In this document: positions 49,574 through 59,965 of the stretch, in pieces
Numbering within the stretch: position 1 is the first letter of the stretch
Layout of the letters: every line of letters begins with the position of its first letter
Assembly (NCBI GenBank): GCA_050084515.1
Contig: CM114274.1
Coordinates: 4,402,001 to 4,466,000, forward strand
Direction of reading: 5' to 3'
Length of the DNA: 64,000 nucleotides
Source of the DNA: Blasia pusilla
Taxonomy: Eukaryota > Marchantiophyta > Marchantiopsida > Blasiales
Notes under the pieces: generated by a model
Databases searched by the model: none
Seen by the model: the letters and a program-made list of their open reading frames with translations, nothing else
What the model was told of the DNA's origin: nothing
Translations under genes and position numbers: made by a program

Positions 49574-49973
49574 GGAATATTAGAAAGTTATCATTGCACT
49601 ATTACAAGTAGTGCAAATATCAAGCTAGACTTCTTATGGTTGAGTAGCTGCTCCAACCAATTGATTATCAATCCCACGGCGAGAAGGTAAAATTTAAAAC
49701 CCTTAGGCACATGCTTGTAGCTAGAATTTTTGTAGATGCCCACAAATTCCTGTGATTGATGTTGATTTCCAAAAAGGAATGGAAACCATGCATTCAATTG
49801 GTCTTAAGCTTTTTATGGATGGATAAGAATCAACTCCAATTGTCACTCAATCCCATGGAAGAATCAAAACTCTCAACAACTATCTCGAGAGAAATGGAGC
49901 ATATCCGAGGTTTGCACAATTCTAAACATCCATACTTGGTCCTCCAATAAGTAGGGGAATGAGAATGGAGATC

Positions 49974-50172
49974 TATTGGACATTCCACACGGAGCAACAA
50001 AAAATTATGGCTATTTCCTTCTCAAAATAACATAATTGTTGACCCAAAATATAACTATGATGTCTATTGCAAACCTTTGACTTACCATTACCTCTAACAT
50101 AGGATTGCATAAGACTGTCTAGAATTTCTTGGGCACATCACTTTCTCCTTTTCTTTTACGCTATGAGAGCAT
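49974..50172 (+). repeat. 5' LTR and PBS of old copia element D
   Basis: The LTR-like stretch from tattggacattcc (49974) to about 50158 is related to 45442-45611. It is followed by atgagagcatagg (50163-50175), a decayed form of the initiator tRNA-Met PBS context ATCAGAGCATAGG. A gag start follows at 50317. Confidence 0.6.
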
Positions 50173-50316
50173 AGGTTGTTAGATAAAATTTCACAATAAC
50201 ATAGGTATTAGGTAAAGGTAAGTCTAATGCTAAAATGAGACTAAGGGGCCCCTTAACCATAGATAAGGGAGTACGCTCCTTGCTTGCACATCATTGAGAA
50301 TAAGTAGTGGTTATAC

Positions 50317-50613
50317 TTGAGCACAACGGCCGCCCTATTCAACTTCGAATTCAAAGGTTGGGAAAAATTTGACTGGATTTTTTTCACTCATTGGAAGCAA
50401 AAAAAAACACTCATATTGGATTCCAAAGAAGTCTTGGGAGTGGTTGATGGCATTAAACCTTGTCCAAATCCAACCAAACCAAGAGGCACAACTACACCAA
50501 TTGTAGGCCTTGGAAGTATGATGGGATGGAATCCAAAGGACGAACATAACCTTATTGCCATTAACAAATGTTGCAAAGATGTGGTGGATGACATAATCTA
50601 TGGTAAAAATTAG
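50317..50613 (+). pseudogene. gag N-terminus of old copia element D
   Basis: The frame reads MSTTAALFNFEFKGWEKFDW, HWKQKKTLILDSKEVLGVVDG and DEHNLIAINKCCKDVVDDII. It follows the N-terminal copia gag layout with a W-K-x-K-x-x-x-x-L segment, G-V-V-D-G and an aliphatic helix. The initial Met is written GTG or ATG depending on frame choice near 50317. A gag C-terminal scrap, LIQEET, is at about 51210 beyond the hAT-like insertion. Confidence 0.65.
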
Positions 50614-50849
50614 AAATGATGCATAGTCAATGCTTACATATAACTTTGTTGGCCACGATATGGTGATGAAGATGCATCTTTGAGAAAATATTTGTCCATT
50701 CAAAATGAAACCTAACGAGTTTGTAACTCCGCTTATTAACAACTTCAAATCCTTGGGGTGTAGCCTTTATTTGCATTGTTGTGGACCTTCAAGAACAAAT
50801 ACTCACCTTGATGGGCAGTACTCCCTAAAATTATCAAACATTTGTGCAC

Positions 50850-51148
50850 TAGGTTGCACGTGGACAAAGTCTGTGTTTGCGGACATGTCCATGTCCATGG
50901 ACTTACGTCCGTCCTATGGAAGGACTTGTCTATGCGGGCCCCATCTTCCCCTTCTTTCTCATTTCGCCTACTTATTTGTGTGTTCCATACTTTCCCATTT
51001 ATTCCTCCGCCCTTATTGTCCCACTCGCCTTTGCTCTATCTTCCATCATAAACTATAAGTGTGGGCTCCACCTCTTGCAATAATTGTCCGTGGACATGTT
51101 CAAACTTGTCCATCCAAGGGACAGACTTTTTTGTTTTTGTGCAATCAT
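50850..51148. mobile_element. hAT-like non-autonomous element, copy 5
   Basis: Begins at aggttgcacgtgg and ends near tttttgtgcaatca. It is rich in ggacatgtcc and ggacttgtc words near both ends. Homologous to the reverse complement of 9300-9635. The target duplication is not clear, so the exact ends are uncertain. It interrupts the gag region of an old copia element. Confidence 0.72.
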
Positions 51149-51716
51149 ATTCATGCATGCCATACAGGTAAAACCTAAATTATTTTCTTACAAAACATGA
51201 TTAAAAGTTTAATCCAAGAAGAGACCGTCTCGAAAAATCTCTCTAGAGCCATGGACTAGTCTATTTGCAAGGAGACATAGAAAATTGATGAAGAAGCTAG
51301 AACATTGACTATAGACAAGGATGCAACCAACCATAGAAGAAACCATTTGATCTGAATGATTGATGCTTCAATTTCTAGAATTATTATTGATCATAGGATT
51401 GGTAAATATCTCGATGAAACAAGCGGTTCTCAATTGAACCAACAATATAACTAATAGCAAAGCCATTCTAATAATCAACATTGTAATAACCACTTCAAGG
51501 ATCTGAATCCAAATGCCTGTAGAGTCCTTATGGCAATGAAATTTAATGGTAATTTGTAAACACCTAATATTATGTAATACACTACAACATACGCTACTAA
51601 CCACAGGGATTACAGTATTCACCTATTTGTGGACTATACATAAAACTCCACTGAGAATCAACATAATGATATGATTATACTTGGAGAAAAGACTTTCATC
51701 ATATCCATGGCGTCAG

Positions 51717-51945
51717 TGTGAGAAAACAGAAAGTGAAAAAATCACTGAAATCTTTACAAAACTTAGGGATACAAAGTGGCCTAGTCCGTCCGTGCGCTCA
51801 CAGAAGAGCTTTGATGGAACCTGAACTGGGAGATAACTCGACATACGAGAATGCGCTACCGTTGCGGCTCCCGACTATTTGACTACTCGGGAAAAGTAGG
51901 GTTTTTACCTATTTTTCTTCATTTCTATTAATAGAAAAAATATAG
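51717..51945 (-). repeat. Truncated 3' LTR of copia element A
   Basis: Matches the PBS-proximal 229 bp of the 5' LTR (56126-56354) at about 96% by eye. The rest of the LTR and the polypurine tract are missing. At about 51945 the sequence passes straight into plus-strand RT coding sequence, marking an internal breakpoint. Confidence 0.85.
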
Positions 51946-52862
51946 AAGCAAGCCCCAAGGGTATGGTATCAACGAATAGATACATTCTTTCGAGAGAAGG
52001 GTCTCATCAAGAGTCCGTCAGAAGCAAATTTATATGTGTTTTGCGAAGATGGGATGTATATGTTGATAGTCTTGTATGTGGATGATTTGATCATCATAGG
52101 AGACCACAGTACGAAAATAGAGGAAATGAAGGGAGTGTTGAAATCTGAGTTTGAAATGTCAGATTTAGGTCTTCTGCACTACTTTATAGGGCTGGAAATT
52201 TGGCAACAGTCAGATTCTATTTTTCTCTCTCAACAGAAGTATGCTAGAGAAATCTTGAAGGCATTCGGGATGATCGAGTGTAAGGCACTGGTCTCGCCAA
52301 TGGAGGTAGAGTTGAAACTCTCGATGGAGGATGTTTCACCATTGGTAGATGAAAAGTTGTACATAAAGCTTATAGGCAGTTTGATATTTTTGTGTAACAC
52401 TAGATCAGACATTAGCTTCACTGTGGGAGTGTTGAGTAGGTTCTCAACTAAGCCTCGTGAGAACCATTGGAAGGCAGGGATGCGTGTGTTGAAGTACATC
52501 AAAGGCACTATCGAGTACGGCATCACCTACGGAGCAGGGACGAAAATGACAGGTTTTTGTGACTCGGATTGGGCAAGAGATTCAAATTCTCGAAGATCAG
52601 TTTCGGGTTATTGCTTCTTGGTAGGATCAGGTGTGAGGTCATGGGTCAGCAAGAAGCAACCTACAGTGGCTCTTTCTTCTACCGAGGCAAAGTACAAGGT
52701 GGCTTGTTATGCTTCTTGTGAAGCAGTATGGTTGAGATGGATATTGGAGGACATAGGAGAAACACCAGAAAGTGCTACTGTAATGTGGTGTGACAATTAG
52801 AGTTACATTGCCATAGCACATAATCATGTGTTTCATGCTCGTACGAAGCACATAGAGATTCA
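51946..52862 (+). pseudogene. Inverted reverse transcriptase/RNase H segment of copia element A
   Basis: Plus-strand translation runs KQAPRVWYQRIDTFF, LIVLYVDDLIIIGD (YVDD at 52075-52086), then RNase H motifs GFCDSDWARDSNSRRSVSGY, SWVSKKQPTVALSSTEAKY, CEAVWLRWILEDIG. The frame stops at 52798-52800 where family members have Gln; beyond it VFHARTKHIEIQ continues to about 52862. It starts in mid-RT right after the truncated LTR and ends head-to-head against the minus-strand RT. It therefore completes the missing 3' end of the same polyprotein, but in the wrong direction. Confidence 0.93.
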
Positions 52863-52867
52863 GTAGT

Positions 52868-53903
52868 GTAGAAGACCTAAATCTGATATTTCAAACTCAG
52901 ATTTCAACACTCCCTTCATTTCCTCTATTTTCGTACTGTGGTCTCCTGTGATGATCATATCATCCACATACAGGACTATCAACATATACATCTCATCTTC
53001 GCAAAACACATACAAATTTTCTTCTGACGGACTCTTGATGAGACCGTTCTCTCGAAAGAATGTATCTATTCGTTGATACCATACCCTTGGGGCTTGCTTC
53101 AACCCATACAATGCTCGATGAAGTAAACAAACTTTCTCTTCTCATCCGGGTGTCTCAAAACCTGGTGGCTGAGAAACATATACCTCCTCCTTGAGACTCC
53201 CATTCAGAAAGGCAGAGTTCACATCGTATTGGTATATAGGCCAACGTCTTGTTCCTGCAACCGTTAGAACAATTCGAATGGTTGTCATCCTTGCAGTAGG
53301 AGCAAAAGTCTCATAGTAGTCAAAACCTTTGATTTATGAGCATCCTTGTGCGACCAACCTCGCTTTGAATTTATCCAATGTACCGTCCGACTTGTACTTG
53401 GTCTTGTACACCCACTTGGTGCGTATTATCTTCCTGTCCTTTGGCTTTTCAACCAAAGTCCAAGTTTCATTTCTCTGAATAGCGTCCATCTCCATCTGCA
53501 TGGCCTCTCTCCATTGAGGATGTGCCAAGGCCTCATCCAAGCATGATGACTCTTCCACCTTCAAGACCTCTGTCATCAGGGCCATGTTGACGAGATGTGC
53601 GGAAGCTCTATTCTGCTCCTCTAGTCTCTTGGATCTCCTTGGATGTGTAACAACTTCATCAGCTGCTGGTGGATCCTTACCATCCAAGAGCTGCTTTATC
53701 CACTTAGGGTATGATGACCGTAGTGGAAGAGCAGGTTGCTCTTTGTAATCATCACTGAATTCTTCTTCTTGATGATCTGGTGTAAACATTTGTGGTGTGC
53801 TCTGGTGGGTTATCTCTTCGTTTGATGATAATATGGACGGACCACTGATATCCGCCACTTGACGAGGCTGTTCCTCAAACACCACATCACGACTCACAAG
53901 CAT
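52868..53903 (-). pseudogene. Reverse transcriptase N-terminal part of copia element A
   Basis: Copia RT (RVT_2) hallmarks in order: HPQWREAMQMEMDAIQRNETW, RTKWVYKTKYKSDGTLDKFKARLVAQG, a stop where the next codon is expected, FDYYETFAPTARMTTIR in the stop-interrupted continuation, MYGLKQAPRVWYQR and the catalytic box LIVLYVDDMIITGD. Homology stops at DLGLLHY (about 52868), where the element joins the oppositely oriented copy of the same region. Stops and a frameshift near 53110-53160 break the frame. Confidence 0.92.
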
Positions 53904-53949
53904 CTTCTTTTCCTCAGGACACCAAAGGCGATAAGCTTTAGACTCATCA

Positions 53950-54615
53950 TCAGTATCCCATAAAGATGCACTTCCTGCTCTTCTTGACTCCAGCTTGGTC
54001 TGGATGCTTCAGAATATGTACAAAACACTCACTACCAAAAGTACTGAAATGTTGGACTGATGGTACCTTACTTGAGTATGATTGATGAGGAGTCATGCCT
54101 TGCACTGACTTGGTAGCACTTCTATTCAGAATGTATACGGCAGTATTAACAGATTCCGCCCAAAATCCTTCTGTCAAACCTTTTGCTTTCATCATACATC
54201 TTGCCATCTCCACCACTGTACGGTTTCGACGCTCAACAAATCCATTTTGTTGTGGTGTATGTGCCGTGGTTAACTGTCGTTTGATTCCATGCTCCCCCAA
54301 ATATTTGTTGAATTCTGTTGATAAGAATTCTCCTCCTCGATCTGTGCGAAGATTTTGTACCTTCTTTCCTATCTCATTCTCAACCAGCTTGTGCCATACT
54401 TTAAATTTTCCAAAAGCACTTGCCTTATCACGAAGGAAATACACCCACATCTTCTTACTATAATCGTCGACAACTAAAAAGAAGTAGGAAGAACCACCTA
54501 ATGTCACTGTTCTCATTTTACCACAGAGGTTAGCATGTATCAACTCTAGACGAGCCTTTGCCCTATTGCTGGACTCTTGTGGAAATGGTTTTGGTGTTGC
54601 TTGCCCATCATACAA
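53950..54615 (-). pseudogene. Integrase of copia element A
   Basis: This is a DDE-type (RNase H fold) integrase, which inserts element cDNA into the host chromosome. The translation shows ELIHANLCGKM, YFFLVVDDYSKKMWVYFL, LRTDRGGEFLS, HTPQQNGFVERRNR and ECFVHILKHPDQAGVKKSRKC. The second Asp (RTDRGG) and the Glu (NGFVER) are present. The first catalytic Asp, normally in an H-x-D-x-C-G motif, is Asn here (HANLCG), so this copy should be inactive apart from its frameshifts. Confidence 0.93.
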
Positions 54616-55178
54616 GCTTCACAAGTATCCGACACTCCAGAAATTATTGGTAAATCAGCAACCATGCCAGATTTCTGCATCTGACTTAGTAGGAGAAAGC
54701 TTAGGTGACCAAATCTTTCATGCCACAACTTACTGCTACTAAGATCTGTACCTACACTTGTCGTGAAAGCATACAACTCGTAGATATTTCCATGTGGTAT
54801 TCCTTCACCCACTACTTTCCCATTGGCATCCTCAATGACTGCTCTAGTTTTCTTGAAACGAACTTCTAAGTCACGATCACATAATACTGCCACTGAAATC
54901 AAATTTCGCTTCAACTCTGGTACGTACAATACATCAGTTAACTTCTTTTCATCTCCTTTTTGTGAGACTAAAGAAATTGCGCCTTTCCCTTCTACAAGGC
55001 ACTTTGTATTATTCCCAACAGTAACAACGATGGGCTCCTGTAGAGGTTGTAAGGAGCTATACCAATCCTTATGATTGGTCATATGCCTAGATGCTCCATT
55101 ATCGAGCACCCATGCATCTTCACTCTTTGACTTAGTGGAATGTTCTGCCTGTATGCAAACTCTTCTATTGCTACCCAA
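54546..55178 (-). pseudogene. Protease and pre-integrase region of copia element A
   Basis: An aspartic protease site is visible as AWVLDNGASRHM (about 55080-55115). The family motif is D-S/T-G, so Asn replaces the usual Ser/Thr next to the catalytic Asp. The integrase zinc-binding region follows (LWHERFGHLSFLLLSQM, then CEACMMGKQ). The frame ends near 54546 and integrase continues in another frame, which implies a small indel around 54545-54600. Confidence 0.88.
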
Positions 55179-56077
55179 GCATCTACTTCATGTTCTCCTA
55201 GTTCTACAAAATTTCCAGAATCCTTCTTAGGTCTTAAACAACCGTTCTTCTCATCTTGACTCCTCTTTCTACAATCTTTGATAAGATGACCTAGCTTTCC
55301 ACAATAAAAGCATTTGAAGGCTTTTCTTGGAAATTTCTTCTTGACATTTGAACTGCAATCGTGATTTCTACCTCTCTGTACGTTGGTAGTAAATGCTGCA
55401 TCACTTCCCTCTCTTGCTTTGAAGCGCATTTCCTCTTCTACCAACATTGCACTAAATTGTTCAAAAGTAAGCGGCGTGGGTCTTACTTGAGTATTCAGTG
55501 CAGTGACCAAACTGTCATACCTTGGAGGAAAAATCCTTATGCACCGACGTGCCAAATCTTCGCTAGACTTTGAAATTTCTACGGACGCCATCTGATCTTG
55601 AAGATTCTTGATCCTTGTCAAAAATTGCTCCGCGCTTTCTCCTTCTGAAAATTTCTCAGACGTAAGCTGATTCTCCAGATTCTGAATCCGAGTCTCATTC
55701 CTCGTTTCATACTGATTCTTCACAATGTTCTACGCCTCAGCAGCAATGGTTGTATGTTGAATAAGAGTCATGACAGAATCAGTTACATTCGTGACAATCG
55801 CATATAGAGCATCAGCGTTTCTACGTCTCCATGCCAACAATACAACAAGATCCATATCTCCAGATGAAGATGAACATGCAGAACTCAAACTAGCTTGTGG
55901 ATTTGAATCGACCCCTGTGGCCATTTTCGAGATCTCAAATGATTCGAGGACAGTTCTCATTTTGAACTTCCACAACGTATAGTTAGACCCATCTAACTTC
56001 CCTTCACCCAATGGAGGAGGAGGCGAGCACGAATCGACGAAGAAGTAGCCATCTCTCAAGATTTTGTGCAAACACAC
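55079..56077 (-). pseudogene. gag of copia element A
   Basis: The nucleocapsid precursor of a copia element packages element RNA. The translation contains LDGSNYTLWKFKM near the start, a UBN2-type gag core (ENQLTSEKFSEGESAEQF) and a zinc knuckle CFYCGKLGHLIKDC (CX2CX4HX4C, + coordinates about 55262-55315). An in-frame TAG near 55731 sits where AEAWNI is expected (Trp to stop). The likely original start, MATSSS, lies near 56050 in another frame, so a frameshift separates it from the rest. Protease follows in the same direction with a frame change. Confidence 0.9.
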
Positions 56078-56113
56078 TAGATCGCTTGAGATACAAAATC
56101 TTTGGAAAACCCT

Positions 56114-56125
56114 CGCTCGATACCA
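56114..56125 (-). other. Primer binding site, element A
   Basis: The minus strand reads TGGTATCGAGCG directly after the LTR terminal CA. This closely matches the plant initiator tRNA-Met PBS TGGTATCAGAGC and fixes the orientation of the element. Confidence 0.8.
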
Positions 56126-56564
56126 TGTGAGAAAACAGAAAGTGACGAAATCACTGAAATCTTTACAAAACTTAGAGATACAAAGTGACCTAGTCCGTCC
56201 GTGCGCTCACAGAAGAGCTTCGATGGAACCTGAACTGGGAGATAACTCGACATACGAGAATGCGCTACCGCTGCGGCTCCCGACTATTTGACTACTCGGG
56301 AAAACTAGGGTTTTTACCTATTTTTCTTTGTTTCTATTAATAGAAAAATTTTGCCCCAGACCCCCGCGTCGTCTAGGCATATCGGGGGTTGCGCCCCCGA
56401 ACCCCCGCGTTGCATCAGGGTGCCCCTACTCCGTAAACCACCTACGTCATATTACTATGACTCCTTCGACGTCTAAGTCGGAACCATCAATCTAGGCTTC
56501 TCCTCATACAAGGGGGCCGATCAGATTAATGGTGCTCAGAGGAGTGGATGTTGAGAATCCAACA
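56126..56564 (-). repeat. 5' LTR of copia element A
   Basis: Read on the minus strand it starts TGTTGGATTCTCAACATCC and ends TCTCACA, immediately followed by the primer binding site. The + strand start (tgtgagaaaac, 56126) recurs at 51717 and, diverged, near 7954. Length is 439 bp. Confidence 0.9.
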
Positions 56565-56569
56565 ATCAG

Positions 56570-56790
56570 TATGGTGAAAATTTAACTCTTGAATAGAGAA
56601 TTTGCCCTAATCGATGAAGTAGTGCACATTTCTAACTTGTATGAAAATCTGTTTTATGCATGCCAATTTTTCAAGAAGGAAATTTGGTAGTTGATTGGAA
56701 ACCAACTTTATTATTTGGAAGATAAAAAGGGGAACTTCCTTGCATCATGCCCTCTATATGAGGATATTTATTTTCTTGGCCAATTAAATT
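56570..56790 (+). pseudogene. Pre-integrase scrap of old copia element D
   Basis: The frame reads ALIDEVVHISNLYENLFYAC, then QLYYLEDKKGNFLASCPLYE. This resembles the copia region L-x-x-V-L-x-V-P-x-L-x-x-N-L-x-S followed by the variable stretch before the integrase zinc site. It is directly across the target duplication of element A from 51640-51716 (IILGEKTFIISMAS), which suggests A inserted into D. Confidence 0.5.
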
Positions 56791-57067
56791 TCCCATGATC
56801 CCACAATATTATTGCACATGACCAAATCCATATTTTCCATCCCCACAAAGCAATCAAATTCAGAGAAAGATCCCTCACTTCCCTCACAAGAGATTAAACT
56901 GTACCCTTCAATGCTACCACAATCCCAATTTCCTTGGATTCTAGAATCAGACCTAACATCCCCTTGTCTCCCCCAATGGTGCTTCCCCCAATTAACCTCA
57001 TTTTCCCTAGGGAAGCTTATATAGTGACTACAAGCTCTCTTGATACACTATGCCATAGACACTTTGG
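56791..57067. other. No gene recognised
   Basis: A short spacer with C-rich coding-like frames (56812-57024) and no family motif. Confidence 0.4.
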
Positions 57068-58029
57068 TGTTTCGTGCGCCTACTCCCCTTGAACGTCAAT
57101 ATTTAGTGTTTCGGAATCGTATGTTCAGTAGGACACACTCACATTCGTCTGGTTTGGGTCAACCGGCCTTCCGACCCATTGAGTTCTCAAGTCGGCACAT
57201 CATCAAGCTCACCCTTCCCTCATTTCTAGCTTCCCAACACGGGCAAGTCTTTCGAGACTTAGAACAGACTTTCTGGTTAGTCCATGCAGCTAAAACAACT
57301 TTTGCGTACCTAGCAGTTCCAACTATCCAATGGACCTCACATGAGCTCCCAAATGGAGACCCAAAAATATGAGTCGTGGGTTGGAATCCAATAGGGAACT
57401 CCGAAATCCACTCTATTGGACTTGGTTCGGGTTTTGAATCCCAACGGCAATCTCCTGATCCATTCCGTATTGTTGAGTCACCCCACGGTGTCCAAAGTGG
57501 GGTTCGAATCCCAAGCATCTTTGGAGACCTTCCACCTTACTATTTTTACTATTTCTTCTAGGATCTCCGCCCCCCTCCCCTACCTGGGGAAGATACACCC
57601 GGGCCCCTCGTTTTGGCCCTCAATCCGACTCCATGTACAATTTTTTTTGGCCAATATCTCATCCTTTGCTAATTCATTTTCTAAGATTTTTGGTGCGTTG
57701 GAAGTGGCTCTACATAATCTTTACAACTCAACTTATTTTTCCCAAACTTATCTTGGGACTAAAAGTTATGGTTGAAAATAGAGTAAAAAATCCCAAATGC
57801 TAGTAAATTTGGTTCTCAGCCCTTAACCATGTCCAATCCTAGACTCATCTCCTGTCAAGCCTGGGTTCGCGTTTGGTTCTGGTTTTCCGATTTGCCTTGC
57901 TTACGTCTCGCACTTGTGTTTTCTAACTTCTCTCTTCTTGAGACCTCCCAAAGTGCAAACCATCCTAGCATGAGCCCGCTAGCGTCCGATGTTCTGCTTG
58001 GCGATCGTTCCGTTATGAGGGTCGCGACA
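57068..58029 (+). mobile_element. Solo long LTR (copy 2)
   Basis: Homologous to 27447-28464 plus 33842-33854, starting near tgtttcgtgcgcc and ending gcgaca. Shared words include caaagtggggtt, ggccaatatctca and gacgggcccctc / cccgggcccctc. It is uninterrupted where copy 1 holds copia element B. No clear target duplication or PBS is visible at its edges. Confidence 0.75.
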
Positions 58030-59133
58030 CTTGAGCTACCTCAATATGAAAAGACTTGAACTAGGAGTCTAATTTTCTATTAATGTCGTCAAATTGATGG
58101 TCGTCAATAATAAAATCTGCCCCCGGACTATCAATATGGGAAGCAAACATGCTCCAAGTTTCTCCATATCTCCACTACCAGAGTTATCGCCCCGTAGTTT
58201 GGAGTTTATTCATTTGGACGTCACAAGATGAATTTCTCCCTTGATATGCTCAAGTTATGAATATTCCATTATCTTTATCAACCAATCATTGTATTTTTGT
58301 GAGACTCCTCCATTATAAAAGAGATTTTTTTCCCTATTTTCAAGGAGTTCCACATCTCTTCAGAACAATAGACCAACCACAAGATGAGGATCTAAGGTTA
58401 AAAAATAGCCATAAGTACCAATCCGTCAGCTTTGATGCATATTGTTCTCAATTTTATTATATTACATCAAGTGAATGTTCCCTATACATCTCGGAGTCAA
58501 TAAAATGGTGTTTTTAAATGCAACAATCAAACCTTTTTAAAATCTGTTAGAAACATGCTATATACACATACATTGCCTTCAAAATTAACTTACTAATCTA
58601 ATAATATTTGAAATTTTGCACATCAAACTTAATATAATAGTTCAATTTTGCACTTTCACTTTATTGGCTACCTTGGAAAACCAACATGTGTGTCAAAGTG
58701 TCCTCTTTTTATTCATATTATATTTAGGGAGATCATGTGAACGATTTGTAGAAGAAAATGGTTTCCCTATTTGGATAAATGTATGCATGAGAGGTGAGAG
58801 ATGATTTTCACAATATATTTAGGCATGGGGTCGATTTTCTTTTTTCATATGTAGGGGAGTGTTGTTGCCTGCATGGAAAATCATTGCCTTCTTGGGATCT
58901 ATGTATGTATGAGGGTTGAGTGATAGATTTCACGATATATGTAGTAAGATTGTGGGAACAATAGACTTTTGTTGTATATGCAGGGGAGTGTTGTTGACTT
59001 CATGGGACCTATGTATGTGTGTTCCAAGGACCTATGGATCCACTAGAGCCTTTTTTCTATGAGATGGTGTAATTCTTGAGAGGGCTTTTAAATGGCTTGA
59101 GATCAAATTGTCTGCAAGCTCAAGGTAGATAAA
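58030..59133. other. No gene recognised
   Basis: AT-rich. The words gggagtgttgtt and atctatgtatg recur around 58855-59010, suggesting a degenerate local duplication of about 125 bp (58800-58920 and 58925-59030). Confidence 0.4.
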
Positions 59134-59179
59134 TCATTGGGAGAGTTCGTCTTTGGGCAAAGACGAACTCTCCCAATGA
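59134..59179. repeat. Perfect 22-bp inverted repeat, 2-nt loop
   Basis: The left arm 59134-59155 (tcattgggagagttcg...) and right arm 59158-59179 are exact reverse complements around gg. It is a near-perfect palindrome of 46 bp. No T run follows. Confidence 0.95.
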
Positions 59180-59464
59180 CTGACCAAACTTAATTGGCAC
59201 CTTGATTTTGATGGCACCTCTCATGAGCATTCAGTGAGTTTTTGGTGTGTTGGAACAGTTAGGTATCATTGGTTTTAGTGGGAAGCAGCTCATCGCCCAT
59301 GCTTATGTTGAGAGCACTTGAATGAGATGGAGAAATCGACACAACTAGACACCGGGTGTCAGATTCTTCAATCTCTCAAGCTCTACCTCTCTAGGAGAGG
59401 AATTCAATTACCACCTAAATACTTCCTTGCTTTGAACCCTCTCCTTGGGCTACATTGGTGAAAA

Positions 59465-59965
59465 CTCATTGCCCATGTGGGTCACTCTCACAAGTTCCAT
59501 GATAGTTGTTGGCATCTTGGATCAAAATCTAACTCTATCACTAGCCAATAATCATCATGCAGCTCAGCCAAACCTTGCCCATGTGGTCGACTCTCACCAG
59601 TTCTATGATAGTTGGCATTTCAAGACATTCCAAAACTTCCCAATGTGGTCAAAATTGAACTCTATTGGTAGCCAGGGATCATCCTGAAGCTCTATGATAG
59701 TTGGCATTTCAAGTCAAAATTGAACTCTATGGGGAGCCAGTGATCACAATGCGACTGATCCAAAACTTGCTCATGTGGGCGATTCTCACCAGTCAGGTGG
59801 CATTTCAAGTCAATATTGAACTCTATTGGTAGCCAGTGATGATCATGCAGCCGATCCAAAACTTGCCCATGTGGGCGACTCTCACCAGTTGTGTGATGAT
59901 GGCATCTCAGATAAAAAACTTGAACTCTATCAGTAGCCGGTGATCATAGTGCAGCTCAGCCAAAC
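59465..59965 (+). repeat. Degenerate tandem array, five copies
   Basis: aactctat followed by a tagccagtgatcat-like word occurs at 59531, 59658, 59723, 59819 and 59923. Between them are cccatgtgggcgactctcac and gatagttggcatttcaag words. Spacing varies from 65 to 127 bp through internal deletions. Confidence 0.85.

Larger units (their letters stand above)
51717..56564 (-). mobile_element. Ty1/copia element A, minus strand, with internal inverted duplication
   Basis: The insertion is bounded by gtcag (51712-51716) and atcag (56565-56569), a near-perfect 5-bp target duplication. In minus reading the order is 5' LTR, PBS, gag with CCHC knuckle, protease, integrase, and reverse transcriptase up to DLGLLHY. 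The remaining RT/RNase H then follows in the opposite orientation (51946-52862, plus strand), then only the last 229 bp of the 3' LTR. About 240 bp of RT is present twice in inverted orientation. The LTRs and the two RT copies each differ at roughly 4% of positions by eye, so the rearrangement may date from the insertion itself. Many stops and frameshifts make it non-functional. Confidence 0.9.

Noticed and set aside
54095-54463. 122-codon plus-strand frame
   Set aside because: It is the antisense of the integrase of copia element A.
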